Of a stretch of DNA of 64,000 nucleotides, positions 41,529-49,667 are shown piece by piece. Location of the stretch: contig NZ_JAINRC010000005.1 in NCBI RefSeq assembly GCF_020400655.1, positions 344,155 to 408,154 on the forward strand, in the 5' to 3' direction. Source of the DNA: Streptomyces spinosus. Its GTDB lineage: Bacteria; Actinomycetota; Actinomycetes; Streptomycetales; Streptomycetaceae. A model generated the notes under the pieces. It did not search any database. It saw only the letters and a program-made list of their open reading frames with translations, and had not been told where the DNA came from. A program made the position numbers and the translations under genes. Positions within the stretch are counted from its first letter, which is position 1. Each line of letters begins with the position of its first letter.

Positions 41529-43627
41529 TGCTGGGACGCTTTCTCGCTGGGGTTCCGGGCGGGGCCCTGGGCCTGGATCGCCGTGATGGCGACGGTGTTC
41601 ACGATGTCCTGGACGAGCGCGCCCCGGGACAGGTCGTTGACCGGCTTGCGCAGGCCCTGGAGCACCGGGCCGACGGCGATCGCGCCGGCCGAGCGCTGCA
41701 CGGCCTTGTAGGTGTTGTTGCCGGTGTTGAGGTCAGGGAAGATCAGCACGCTGGCCTGCCCGGCGACCTCGGAGCCGGGCAGCTTGGTGGCGGCGACGGA
41801 CGGCTCGACGGCCGCGTCGTACTGGATCGGGCCCTCGATCTTCAGGTCGGCGCGGCGTGAGCGGGCCAGTTCGGTGGCCTCGCGCACCTTGTCGACGTCG
41901 GCGCCCGACCCGGAGGTACCCGTGGAGTACGACAGCATCGCGATCCGCGGCTCCACGCCGAACCGCGCGGCCGTCGTCGCCGACTGGATGGCGATGTCCG
42001 CGAGCTGTTCGGCGTCCGGGTCCGGGTTGACCGCGCAGTCGCCGTAGACGAGCACCTTGTCGGCCAGGCACATGAAGAACACGGACGAGACGATCGACGC
42101 CTCCGGGTCGGTCTTGATGATCTCGAAGGCCGGCCGGATGGTGGCCGCCGTGGAGTGCACCGAGCCCGACACCATCCCGTCGGCCAGACCCTCCTGGACC
42201 ATCAGGGTGCCGAAGTAGTTGACGTCGGAGACGACGTCGTAGGCCAGCTCGACCGTGACGCCCTTGTGGGCGCGCAGGGCCGCGTACTTCCCGGCGAAGG
42301 AGTCGCGCAGCTCGGAGGTGGCCGGGTCGATCAGCTGGGTGTCGCCGAGGTCGATGCCGAGGTCGGCGGCCTTCTTGCGGATCTGGTCGACCGGGCCGAG
42401 CAGGGTCAGGTCGCACACGCCCCGGCGCAGCAGCACCTCGGCGGCGTGCAGCACCCGCTCCTCGGTGCCCTCCGGCAGCACGACCCGCCGCTTGTCGGAG
42501 CGGGCCTGCTCCAGCAGCTTGTGCTCGAACATCATCGGGGTGACCCGGTCGCTGCTCGGCGCCGAGACCCGGCGGGCCAGGCCGGTGGTGTCGGCGTACC
42601 GCTCGAACAGGCCGAGCGCGGTCTCCGCCTTGCGCGGGGTGGCCGCGTTCAGCTTGCCCTCCAGGGAGAACAGCCGCTCGGCGGTGGGAAAGCTGTTGCC
42701 GGACACCGAGAGCACCGGGGTGCCGGGGGCGAGGCGGGCGGCGAGGGTGAGGATCTCGTCGCTCGGCACCTCGTCCAGGGTGAGCAGCACACCGGCTATC
42801 GGCGGGGTGCCGGCGCTGTGCGCGGCGAGCGAGCCGATGACCAGGTCGGCGCGGTCGCCCGGGGTGATGACCAGACAGCCGGGGGTCAGGGCGCCGAGGA
42901 GGTTCGGCAGCATCGCGCCGCCGAAGACGAAGCCCAGCGCGTCCCGGGCGAGCCCGGAGTCGTCACCGAGGAGCACCTTCGCGCCGAGCGCCTGCGCGAT
43001 CTGCGCGACCGTCGGGGCGGACAGGGCGGGCTCGTCGGGGATCACGTACGTCGGCACCGGCAGCCGGTCCGCGAGCCGCTCGGCGATCTCGTCGCGGTCC
43101 TCGCGGGTCACCCGGTTGGCGACCATGGCGAGCACGTCGCAGCCGAGGCCGTCGTAGGCGCGGTAGGCGTTGCGGGTCTCGGCCAGCACGGACTCGGCGG
43201 ACTGCCCGCGGCCCCCGACCACCGGGATGACCGAGGCGCCGAACTCGTTGGCGAGCCGGGCGTTCAGCGACAGCTCGTCCGGAAGCTGGGTGTCGGCGTA
43301 GTCGGTGCCGAGGACGAGGACCACGTCGTAGTCCCGGGCCACCAGGTGGAAGCGGTCGACCAGGGCGGAGACCAGCTCGTCGGTGCCCTGCTCGGCCTGG
43401 AGCGCGGACGCGCGGTGGTAGTCCATGCCGTAGACGGTCGCGGGGTCCTGCGCGAGGCGGTAGCGGGCCCGCAGTAGCTCGAACAGGCGATCCGGGCCGT
43501 CGTGGACGAGCGGCCGGAACACGCCCACCCGGTCGACCTGCCGGGTCAGGAGTTCCATGACCCCCAGCTCCACCACCTGGCGTCCGTCACCGCGGTCGAT
43601 CCCGGTCACGTACACGCTGCGCGTCAC
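41525..43627 (-). CDS. pta: phosphate acetyltransferase
   Basis: 700 residues, the long three-domain type. It makes acetyl phosphate from acetyl-CoA. The N-terminal third (RSVYVTGIDRGDGRQ, VVLVLGTDY) is the BioD-like P-loop-derived domain; the middle carries a DRTGG domain (GALTPGCLVITPGDRADL); and the C-terminal PTA catalytic domain starts near residue 370 (MFEHKLLEQARSDKRRVVLPEGTEERVLHAAE) and includes SYSTGTSGSGADVDKV. The start is GTG at 43627. It is divergent from pfkA across a 193-bp region. Confidence 0.98.
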   Translation of the reverse strand: MTRSVYVTGIDRGDGRQVVELGVMELLTRQVDRVGVFRPLVHDGPDRLFELLRARYRLAQDPATVYGMDYHRASALQAEQGTDELVSALVDRFHLVARDYDVVLVLGTDYADTQLPDELSLNARLANEFGASVIPVVGGRGQSAESVLAETRNAYRAYDGLGCDVLAMVANRVTREDRDEIAERLADRLPVPTYVIPDEPALSAPTVAQIAQALGAKVLLGDDSGLARDALGFVFGGAMLPNLLGALTPGCLVITPGDRADLVIGSLAAHSAGTPPIAGVLLTLDEVPSDEILTLAARLAPGTPVLSVSGNSFPTAERLFSLEGKLNAATPRKAETALGLFERYADTTGLARRVSAPSSDRVTPMMFEHKLLEQARSDKRRVVLPEGTEERVLHAAEVLLRRGVCDLTLLGPVDQIRKKAADLGIDLGDTQLIDPATSELRDSFAGKYAALRAHKGVTVELAYDVVSDVNYFGTLMVQEGLADGMVSGSVHSTAATIRPAFEIIKTDPEASIVSSVFFMCLADKVLVYGDCAVNPDPDAEQLADIAIQSATTAARFGVEPRIAMLSYSTGTSGSGADVDKVREATELARSRRADLKIEGPIQYDAAVEPSVAATKLPGSEVAGQASVLIFPDLNTGNNTYKAVQRSAGAIAVGPVLQGLRKPVNDLSRGALVQDIVNTVAITAIQAQGPARNPSEKASQQ

Positions 43628-43679
43628 GTGTCCACTCCGTTCCTCGTGTCGCCTTCATCGCCTCTGTGGCATAAAAATC

Positions 43680-43695
43680 GCTCACCGAGGTGAGC
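43680..43695. promoter_or_regulatory. 16-bp palindrome between pta and pfkA
   Basis: Perfect 7-bp arms GCTCACC / GGTGAGC around GA, just upstream of a consensus-like TTGACA at 43705-43710. It is placed to act on pfkA, pta or both. Confidence 0.6.
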
Positions 43696-43704
43696 AGAAC
43701 CCTC

Positions 43705-43733
43705 TTGACAATACCCCTGTCGACGGATAAGGC
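43705..43733 (+). promoter_or_regulatory. candidate pfkA promoter
   Basis: A consensus -35 TTGACA (43705-43710) followed at 15-17 bp by GATAAG/TAAGGC (43726-43733). The -10 match is weak, leaving a leader of about 80 nt. Confidence 0.4.
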
Positions 43734-43820
43734 GCCCGTCAGGATCTCATTGGCCCGGTGGACGTGAAAGAATCGACAGCGGCTCACCGGCACACGACAG
43801 CGAGCAGGAGACACAGCACG

Positions 43821-44846
43821 ATGCGCATCGGAGTTCTCACCGCAGGCGGCGACTGCCCCGGCCTGAACGCCGTGATCCGGTCGGTCGTGCACCGCGCGGT
43901 GGCGCAGTACGGCGACGAGGTCATCGGCTTCGAGGACGGCTACCGGGGTCTGCTCGACCGTCACTACCGCACCCTCGACCTGGACGCGGTCAGCGGCATC
44001 CTGGCCCGCGGCGGCACCATCCTCGGCTCCTCGCGGCTGGAGCGCGACCGGCTGCGCGAGGCGTGCGAGGGCGCCGCCGACATGGTCGAGGAGTTCGGCA
44101 TCGACGCGCTGATCCCGATCGGCGGCGAGGGCACCCTGACGGCCGCCCGGATGCTCTCCGACGCCGGTCTGCCGGTCGTCGGCGTGCCCAAGACCATCGA
44201 CAACGACATCTCCTCCACCGACCGCACCTTCGGCTTCGACACGGCCGTCGGCGTGGCGACGGAGGCCATGGACCGCCTCAAGACCACCGCCGAATCCCAC
44301 CAGCGGGTGATGGTCGTGGAGGTCATGGGCCGGCACGCCGGCTGGATCGCCCTGGAGTCCGGCATGGCCGCCGGCGCCCACGGCATCTGCCTGCCCGAGC
44401 GCCCCTTCGACCCCGCCGATCTGGTCAAGATGGTCGAGGAGCGGTTCGCCCGCGGCAAGAAGTTCGCCGTCATCTGCGTCGCCGAGGGCGCCCACCCCAT
44501 GGACGGCACCATGGACTACGGCAAGGGCGACATCGACCAGTACGGCCACGAGCGCTTCCAGGGCATCGGCACCGCGCTGGCGTACGAGCTGGAGCGGCGC
44601 CTGGGCAAGGAGGCCAAGCCGGTCATCCTCGGTCACGTCCAGCGCGGCGGTGTCCCCACCGCGTACGACCGCGTCCTCGCCACCCGCTTCGGCTGGCACG
44701 CCGTCGAGGCCGCCCACCGGGGCGAGTTTGGCAAGATGACCGCGCTGCGCGGCACCGACATCGTGATGGTGCCGCTGGCGGAGGCCGTCACCGAGCTGAA
44801 GACGGTGCCCAAGGACCGGATGGACGAGGCCGAGTCGGTCTTCTAG
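43821..44846 (+). CDS. pfkA: 6-phosphofructokinase
   Basis: 341 residues from the ATG at 43821 (AGCAGGAG upstream). It phosphorylates fructose 6-phosphate. MRIGVLTAGGDCPGLNAVIR opens the protein. The phosphoryl-donor loop reads IGGEGTLTAA (Gly at the position that is Asp in PPi enzymes), while PKTIDNDIS has Lys at the second site. This Gly/Lys combination belongs to the actinobacterial ATP-dependent group III. By gene order it is the PfkA2 orthologue. It ends on CTAG, sharing that tetranucleotide with the stop of the convergent gene. Confidence 0.96.
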   Translation: MRIGVLTAGGDCPGLNAVIRSVVHRAVAQYGDEVIGFEDGYRGLLDRHYRTLDLDAVSGILARGGTILGSSRLERDRLREACEGAADMVEEFGIDALIPIGGEGTLTAARMLSDAGLPVVGVPKTIDNDISSTDRTFGFDTAVGVATEAMDRLKTTAESHQRVMVVEVMGRHAGWIALESGMAAGAHGICLPERPFDPADLVKMVEERFARGKKFAVICVAEGAHPMDGTMDYGKGDIDQYGHERFQGIGTALAYELERRLGKEAKPVILGHVQRGGVPTAYDRVLATRFGWHAVEAAHRGEFGKMTALRGTDIVMVPLAEAVTELKTVPKDRMDEAESVF

Positions 44847-45532
44847 GCGGTCTGCTTCTCCACCGCCGTCCAGAAGGTGTCCACGATCCGTTCGAGGTAC
44901 TCCTGGCCGGACTCCCCGGCGCCGGTGCCGCCGCCACCCCAGGTGAGGGTGGCGGCCATGTGCCCCTGGTAGTCCTGGTGCAGTTCCCGGAGCACCGCTT
45001 CGAGGACGCCGGTGCCGACCGGGGCCAGCTTCCGCACCGGCCGCACGTAGGCCTGCCAGCGGGTGGTCACCGCGCTGCGCAGCAGGCCGGCGAGCCGGGC
45101 CTCGCGGCCGGTGACGGCGAGGAAGTCGGGCAGGGCGAGGTCGAGGGCCCGGGCGAGCGCGGCCGACTGGCGGCCGTTGCCCCGCCACTGCCCGCTCTCC
45201 TCCATGCGCAGGTACGAGCGCACGTCCATGCCCACGGCACGGGCGACGTCCTCGGGCGCGACGGCACGGGCGATGCGATGCTCCGCCAGGGTCCGCGGAC
45301 GGCCGAGGAGTTCGCCCGGAGAGCACCACAGCACGCCCGCGAGGGCGGTCAGTTCGGCATGGCCCGGGGTGCCGGCACCGCGTTCCCAGGCGATCACCAG
45401 ATCGGGTGTGACATGCGGCAGCCCGTACAGGGCCCACATGTCGTGGGCGACGTGCTCGGGGCCCATGCCGAGCGCGGCGCGCAGCCGGCGGGCCGCCGGG
45501 GCGTCGAACGGAGGAGCTGAGGGTTGGTGCAC
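44843..45532 (-). CDS. helix-turn-helix DNA-binding protein
   Basis: 229 residues from the GTG at 45532 (a TTG three codons earlier is possible). Two helix-turn-helix-like segments are visible, LRAALGMGPEHVAHDMWALYGLPHVTPDLVIAWERGAGTPG and later RIARAVAPEDVARAVGMDVRSYLRMEE. The C-terminal half is acidic and helical. Conserved in Streptomyces beside pfkA. The target is unknown. Its stop codon lies on the same CTAG as the pfkA stop. Confidence 0.82.
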   Translation of the reverse strand: MHQPSAPPFDAPAARRLRAALGMGPEHVAHDMWALYGLPHVTPDLVIAWERGAGTPGHAELTALAGVLWCSPGELLGRPRTLAEHRIARAVAPEDVARAVGMDVRSYLRMEESGQWRGNGRQSAALARALDLALPDFLAVTGREARLAGLLRSAVTTRWQAYVRPVRKLAPVGTGVLEAVLRELHQDYQGHMAATLTWGGGGTGAGESGQEYLERIVDTFWTAVEKQTA

Positions 45533-45652
45533 CCGGCACAAGCTAGGGGCGCGCCGACGGGATGGCTACGGTGAGTTCCGCCAGGACCACGGATTGTCGG
45601 AACGTACAGTTCCGGCCGATCGGCACGCAGCGGACGCGACCCCCCTTGCGGT

Positions 45653-46480
45653 TCACCCCTTGACCGCGCCGCCGAGCGCGAACCCGCCGCCCAGCCGCCG
45701 TGCCACCAGGACGTACAGGAGGATCACCGGCGTCGAGTAGAGCACCGAGAACGCGGCGAGCTGGCCGTACGCCACCATGCCCCGGTTGCCGAAGAAGTCG
45801 TTGATGCTCACGGAGGCCGGCATCTGATCCGGGGTGAGCAGCAGCATGAACGGGACGAAGAAGTTCCCCCACATCATCACGAACGAGAACACGGTCACGA
45901 CGGCGACCCCCGGCCCCATCAGCGGCAGCACGATCCGGACGAGGGACTGCGCCGCCGAGGCCCCGTCGGTCCAGGCCGCCTCCTCCAGCTCCGTCGGCAC
46001 GCCGTCCATGAAGTTCTTCATCAGCCAGATGGCGAAGGGCAGTTGGGAGGCGGCGAAGAAGAGGATCGTGCCCTGGAGGGTGTCGATGAGGTTCACCCGC
46101 ACGAACAGGGCGTACACGGGCACCATGACCGCCGTGATCGGCAGGCTCGTCGCGAACAGGATCGTCAGCAGGAACGGCCGGTTCAGCCGGGACCGGAAGC
46201 GGGACAGCGGATACGCGGCGAGGGCGGCGCAGCCGACGGTCAGCGCCGTGGCGCCCCCGCACAGGATCAGGCTGTTGAGCAGCGGGGTGTAGGTGATGCC
46301 CGGGGTCAGGACGGCGTCGAAGTTGGCCAGGGTGAGACCGTCGGGGATCTTGACCCGCAGGCCGGCGTGCGGGTCCACGGCGGACAGCAGCACCCAGGCG
46401 AGGGGCAGCGCGAAGGCGGCGGCCACCGCCAGCAGCGAGACGTCGGCGGCGATCCGCCGCGAGACGCGGTTACGGGCCAT
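45653..46480 (-). CDS. carbohydrate ABC transporter permease (MalG type)
   Basis: 275 residues, about six membrane segments. MalG-type signature EEAAWTDGASAAQSLVRIVLPLMGPG is the cytoplasmic EAA loop that docks the ATPase. It starts 1 bp inside the stop of the preceding permease. The ABC ATPase is not encoded here; such CUT1 systems in Streptomyces share MsiK-type ATPases encoded elsewhere. Confidence 0.95.
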   Translation of the reverse strand: MARNRVSRRIAADVSLLAVAAAFALPLAWVLLSAVDPHAGLRVKIPDGLTLANFDAVLTPGITYTPLLNSLILCGGATALTVGCAALAAYPLSRFRSRLNRPFLLTILFATSLPITAVMVPVYALFVRVNLIDTLQGTILFFAASQLPFAIWLMKNFMDGVPTELEEAAWTDGASAAQSLVRIVLPLMGPGVAVVTVFSFVMMWGNFFVPFMLLLTPDQMPASVSINDFFGNRGMVAYGQLAAFSVLYSTPVILLYVLVARRLGGGFALGGAVKG

Positions 46481-47343
46481 CAGACCTCCGTCCGCAGCAG
46501 CCGCAGATAGACGACGGAGAACAGGGAGCCGACGACCAGCAGGAGCAGGGCGACCGCCGTGCCGTAGCCGATCATGCTGTTCTGGAAGGCCTGTTCGTAC
46601 ATGAACAGCGGCAGCGTCTGGCTCCGGTCGCCGGGCCCGCCCCGGGTCATCACCCAGATCAGCCCGAAGACGGAGAGCGTCTGGAGGGTGTTGAGCATGA
46701 GGTTGGTGCCGATGGAGCGCCGGATCATGGGCAGCGTGATGTGCCACAGCCGCCGCCAGCCGCCGGCCCCGTCCACCTCGGCGGCCTCCGTGATCTCGGC
46801 GGGGATCTCGTCCAGGGCGGCGGAGTACACCAGCATCGAGAACGCCGTCCCGCGCCAGACGTTGGCGAAGGACACCGCGAGGATCGGCAGCGTGAACAGC
46901 CAGTTCTGGCGGGGCAGGTGCAGCCAGTCCAGGATCGCGTTGAGAGTGCCCTCGCGCCGGAAGAAGGCGTAGAGCAGGAACCCGGCGACGACCTCCGGCA
47001 GCACCCACGCGGTGACCACGACCCCGCCGGTGAGGGTGCGCACGGGCTTGGACGCGCGTTTCATCAGCGCGGCCAGGGCCAGTCCGAGCGTGTTCTGCCC
47101 GACGAGCGAGGACAGCACCGTGAACACCAGGGTGAGCCGGACGGCGTTCAGGAACGCGTCGTCCCGGAACGCCCGGCGGAAGTTGGCGAAGCCGACGAAG
47201 GAGGAGTGGGCCTGGCCGGTCAGCTGGAGGTCGGTGAAGGCGATCCAGACGCAGTAGGCGATCGGCCCGGCGAGGAACAGCAGCAGCAGGACCAGGGCGG
47301 GGGCGACCGGGAGCGCCCGGACGGCCGGGTTGCGGCGCCTCAC
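46480..47343 (-). CDS. carbohydrate ABC transporter permease (MalF type)
   Basis: 287 residues from the GTG at 47343, about six membrane segments. The EAA loop ITEAAEVDGAGGWRRLWHITLPMIRRS is intact, and the opening VAPALVLLLLFLAGPIAYCVWIAF is typical of MalF partners. It overlaps the binding-protein stop by 4 bp (GTGA), so the three genes form one operon. Confidence 0.95.
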   Translation of the reverse strand: MRRRNPAVRALPVAPALVLLLLFLAGPIAYCVWIAFTDLQLTGQAHSSFVGFANFRRAFRDDAFLNAVRLTLVFTVLSSLVGQNTLGLALAALMKRASKPVRTLTGGVVVTAWVLPEVVAGFLLYAFFRREGTLNAILDWLHLPRQNWLFTLPILAVSFANVWRGTAFSMLVYSAALDEIPAEITEAAEVDGAGGWRRLWHITLPMIRRSIGTNLMLNTLQTLSVFGLIWVMTRGGPGDRSQTLPLFMYEQAFQNSMIGYGTAVALLLLVVGSLFSVVYLRLLRTEV

Positions 47344-48725
47344 CTGCGGACCACTTGGCCGCCGGTGACGTCCTCGACCGTGGCGTCGTACGCGCTCGCC
47401 GCCTTCTCCACGGACAGGTCACCGGTCGTGACCGCCTCCATGGCCTCCTGCACGGCGGTCGACACCTTCGGGTACGCCGGGTACGCGGGCCGGTAGTGGG
47501 TGCTCGCGACGAGATCGGTGAAGAACTTGATACCGGGCTGGGCGCCGGCGTACTTCGGATCGGCGGCGACGTCCTTGCGCACGGCGATCCCGGAGTTGGC
47601 GATGTACCACTTGCGGGCGTTGTCCTTCGTCTGCATCGTCCGGACGAAGTCGAAGGCGAGGTCCGGGTTGGCGGCCTTGGCCGGGATGGACCAGGTCCAG
47701 CCGCCGGACATGCTCACCTTGCCGGGCGCCTGCCCGGCCTGCGTCGGCATGGCGGCGAGTCCCAGCTGCTTCGACCAGTCCGGCCACTCGTGCCCGCTGC
47801 CCGGCAGCCAGGCCTGCGGCAGCCAGGAGCCGTCGAGGGCGATGCCGATCCGGCCCTGGGGGAGCAGTTCGCCGTTGACGGTGGTGTTGAAGTTCGGGTC
47901 GAGGGCGTCGGAGACGTCGGGGCCGAGCTTGTCCTTGTAGACCGTCTCCACGAAGCGGAGGGAGTCCCTGAAGGCCCGCGACCCCGTGATCCACTTCTTG
48001 CTGCCGCTGTCGTACAGCGGGTCCTGTGTGCCGTCGCCCGTGCCGTACAGGAGCATCTCGAAGCCCTGCATGGTGGCCCGTTCACCGGCCGGCTTGCCGG
48101 TGTAGACGTTGAGCGGGATCACGCCGGGGACCTTGCGCTTGATGGTCCGGGCGGCGGTGAGCACGTCGTCCCAGGTCTTCGGCTGCCAGTCCGGCGGCAG
48201 CCCGGCCCTGCCGAACACCCGCTTGTCGAACCAGAGCCCGCGGGTGTCGGTCCCGTCCGGGACGCCGTACGTCTTCCCGTCCTGCCCCTTGGCCGCCGCC
48301 TTCGCGGTGCCGATGAACTGTCCCCAGTCCGGCCACTTGGCGAGGTAGGAGTCGAGCGGCTTCAGGTAGCCGCTGGTGATGTCGGAGTTGATGAGGAAGG
48401 TGTCCTCGTAGACCAGGTCCGGAGCGGTCCTCGGCGAGCGCAGCATCTGCTGGAGCTTGGTGTAGTACTCCGAGTCCGGAGCCTTGATCGGCACGAACTC
48501 GACCTTCTTGCCGGGGTACTCGTGCTCGAACTGCTTCTTGATCCCGGCGAGGTAGGTGTCCATCACCTTGACCGAGTTGTCGGTGGACTGCTTGTACGAC
48601 ACCTTGAGCGTGTCCGGGCTGCTGCCGGAGCCGCTGCCGCAGGCGCTGAGGGCGGTGGCGGCGAGAGCGGCGGTGAGGAGGAGGGGGAGGCGGCGGGAGC
48701 GGGCGGCGGTGGGACGCACGGGCAT
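47340..48725 (-). CDS. extracellular sugar-binding lipoprotein (CUT1 family)
   Basis: 461 residues from the ATG at 48725 (AGGAGGTC directly upstream). Signal peptide with a lipobox LSAC at 26-29, so Cys29 is lipidated. The mature protein is a family 1 solute-binding fold (KKQFEHEYPGKKVEFVPI, DLVYEDTFLINSD, GKTYGVPDGTDTRGLWFDK). It captures a sugar or oligosaccharide and passes it to the two permeases. The nature of the sugar is unknown; a DasR-like half-site upstream hints at amino-sugar control. Confidence 0.96.
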   Translation of the reverse strand: MPVRPTAARSRRLPLLLTAALAATALSACGSGSGSSPDTLKVSYKQSTDNSVKVMDTYLAGIKKQFEHEYPGKKVEFVPIKAPDSEYYTKLQQMLRSPRTAPDLVYEDTFLINSDITSGYLKPLDSYLAKWPDWGQFIGTAKAAAKGQDGKTYGVPDGTDTRGLWFDKRVFGRAGLPPDWQPKTWDDVLTAARTIKRKVPGVIPLNVYTGKPAGERATMQGFEMLLYGTGDGTQDPLYDSGSKKWITGSRAFRDSLRFVETVYKDKLGPDVSDALDPNFNTTVNGELLPQGRIGIALDGSWLPQAWLPGSGHEWPDWSKQLGLAAMPTQAGQAPGKVSMSGGWTWSIPAKAANPDLAFDFVRTMQTKDNARKWYIANSGIAVRKDVAADPKYAGAQPGIKFFTDLVASTHYRPAYPAYPKVSTAVQEAMEAVTTGDLSVEKAASAYDATVEDVTGGQVVRR

Positions 48726-48783
48726 GACCTCCTGAGCACACGTGGGGGTGGCGCGGAGATGACTGCCGTGTGAAGGTAAGAGG

Positions 48784-48799
48784 AGTGGTCTAGTCAGGT
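48784..48799. promoter_or_regulatory. DasR-like half-site upstream of the sugar ABC operon
   Basis: AGTGGTCTAGTCAGGT matches the remembered dre consensus ACTGGTCTAGACCACT at 11 of 16 positions, with the left half nearly intact. Located 59 bp before the binding-protein start. Confidence 0.4.
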
Positions 48800-48971
48800 C
48801 AATGTGTCTGCGCGGGATTGATCCCCGGCGGGTTGCGGGGCGGACCCCGGCAGCCCGGGTGCGCTCGCGCACAGGAGACGGCCGGAGCCCGCGCCCACCA
48901 CTTCCGGGCCGCCGACGCCCGCACCCGCGCCGACGCCCCCGAACGAGCCGCCCGGGTCCGCGCCTACGCCC

Positions 48972-49667
48972 TCACCGCCCCTGGGACACCCACCGGTACA
49001 CCAGCTCCGGCCGTCCCACCTGCCCGTACAGCGGACTCCGGCCGGCCCGTCCCGCGTCCACCAGGTGCTCCAGGTAACGGCGCGCGGTGATGCGGGAGAT
49101 GCCCACCGCCTCGGCGACCCCGGCCGCCGTCAGGCCCTGCGCGGCCGACTCCCGCAGCGCGGACGTCACCCGTTCCAGCGTCGGCCCGCTCAGGCCCTTC
49201 GGCAGGGCCGCCGGTGTCGGGGCGCGCAGGGCCGCCAGGGCGCGGTCGACCTCGTCCTGGCCGCTCGCCTCGCCCACCGCCGCGTGGAACTCGGCGTAGC
49301 GCACCAGCCGGTCCCTCAGCGTCGCGAAAGTGAAGGGCTTCAGGACGTACTGGACCACCCCGAGCGAGACGCCCTCCCGCACCACCGCCAGGTCCCGCGC
49401 CGAGGTCACCGCTATGACGTCCGCGTGGTGCCCGGCCGCCCGCAGGGACCGGGCCAGTTGCAGGCCGTGGACGTCGGGGAGGTGCAGGTCCAGCAGCAGC
49501 AGGTCGACCGGCGTGCGGTCCAGCAGGCGCCGTGCCTCCGCCCCCGTGTGCGCCTTCCCGACCGCGACGAACCCCGGCACCCGGCCGACGTACATCACGT
49601 GCGCGTCGGCGGCCACCGGGTCGTCCTCGACGACGAGGACGCGGATGGGCTGCTGCTCGTCCGTCAT
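48972..49667 (-). CDS. response regulator, CitB/DcuR type
   Basis: 231 residues. The receiver has acidic Asp15/Asp16 (VVEDDPV), phosphorylation site Asp60 (LLLLDLHLPD), the VTSA Thr/Ser and a VLKPF Lys. The output is a winged-helix domain of the CitT/DcuR kind (GLTAAGVAEAVGISRITARRYLEHLVDAG). It is coupled to its kinase by a 4-bp overlap and sits divergently beside dctA, so it presumably controls C4-dicarboxylate uptake. Confidence 0.95.
   Translation of the reverse strand: MTDEQQPIRVLVVEDDPVAADAHVMYVGRVPGFVAVGKAHTGAEARRLLDRTPVDLLLLDLHLPDVHGLQLARSLRAAGHHADVIAVTSARDLAVVREGVSLGVVQYVLKPFTFATLRDRLVRYAEFHAAVGEASGQDEVDRALAALRAPTPAALPKGLSGPTLERVTSALRESAAQGLTAAGVAEAVGISRITARRYLEHLVDAGRAGRSPLYGQVGRPELVYRWVSQGR

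Noticed and set aside
48802..49090. Two short overlapping frames before the response regulator gene
   Set aside because: They run antisense into the regulator's 3' end, lack a ribosome site, and their composition matches noise.
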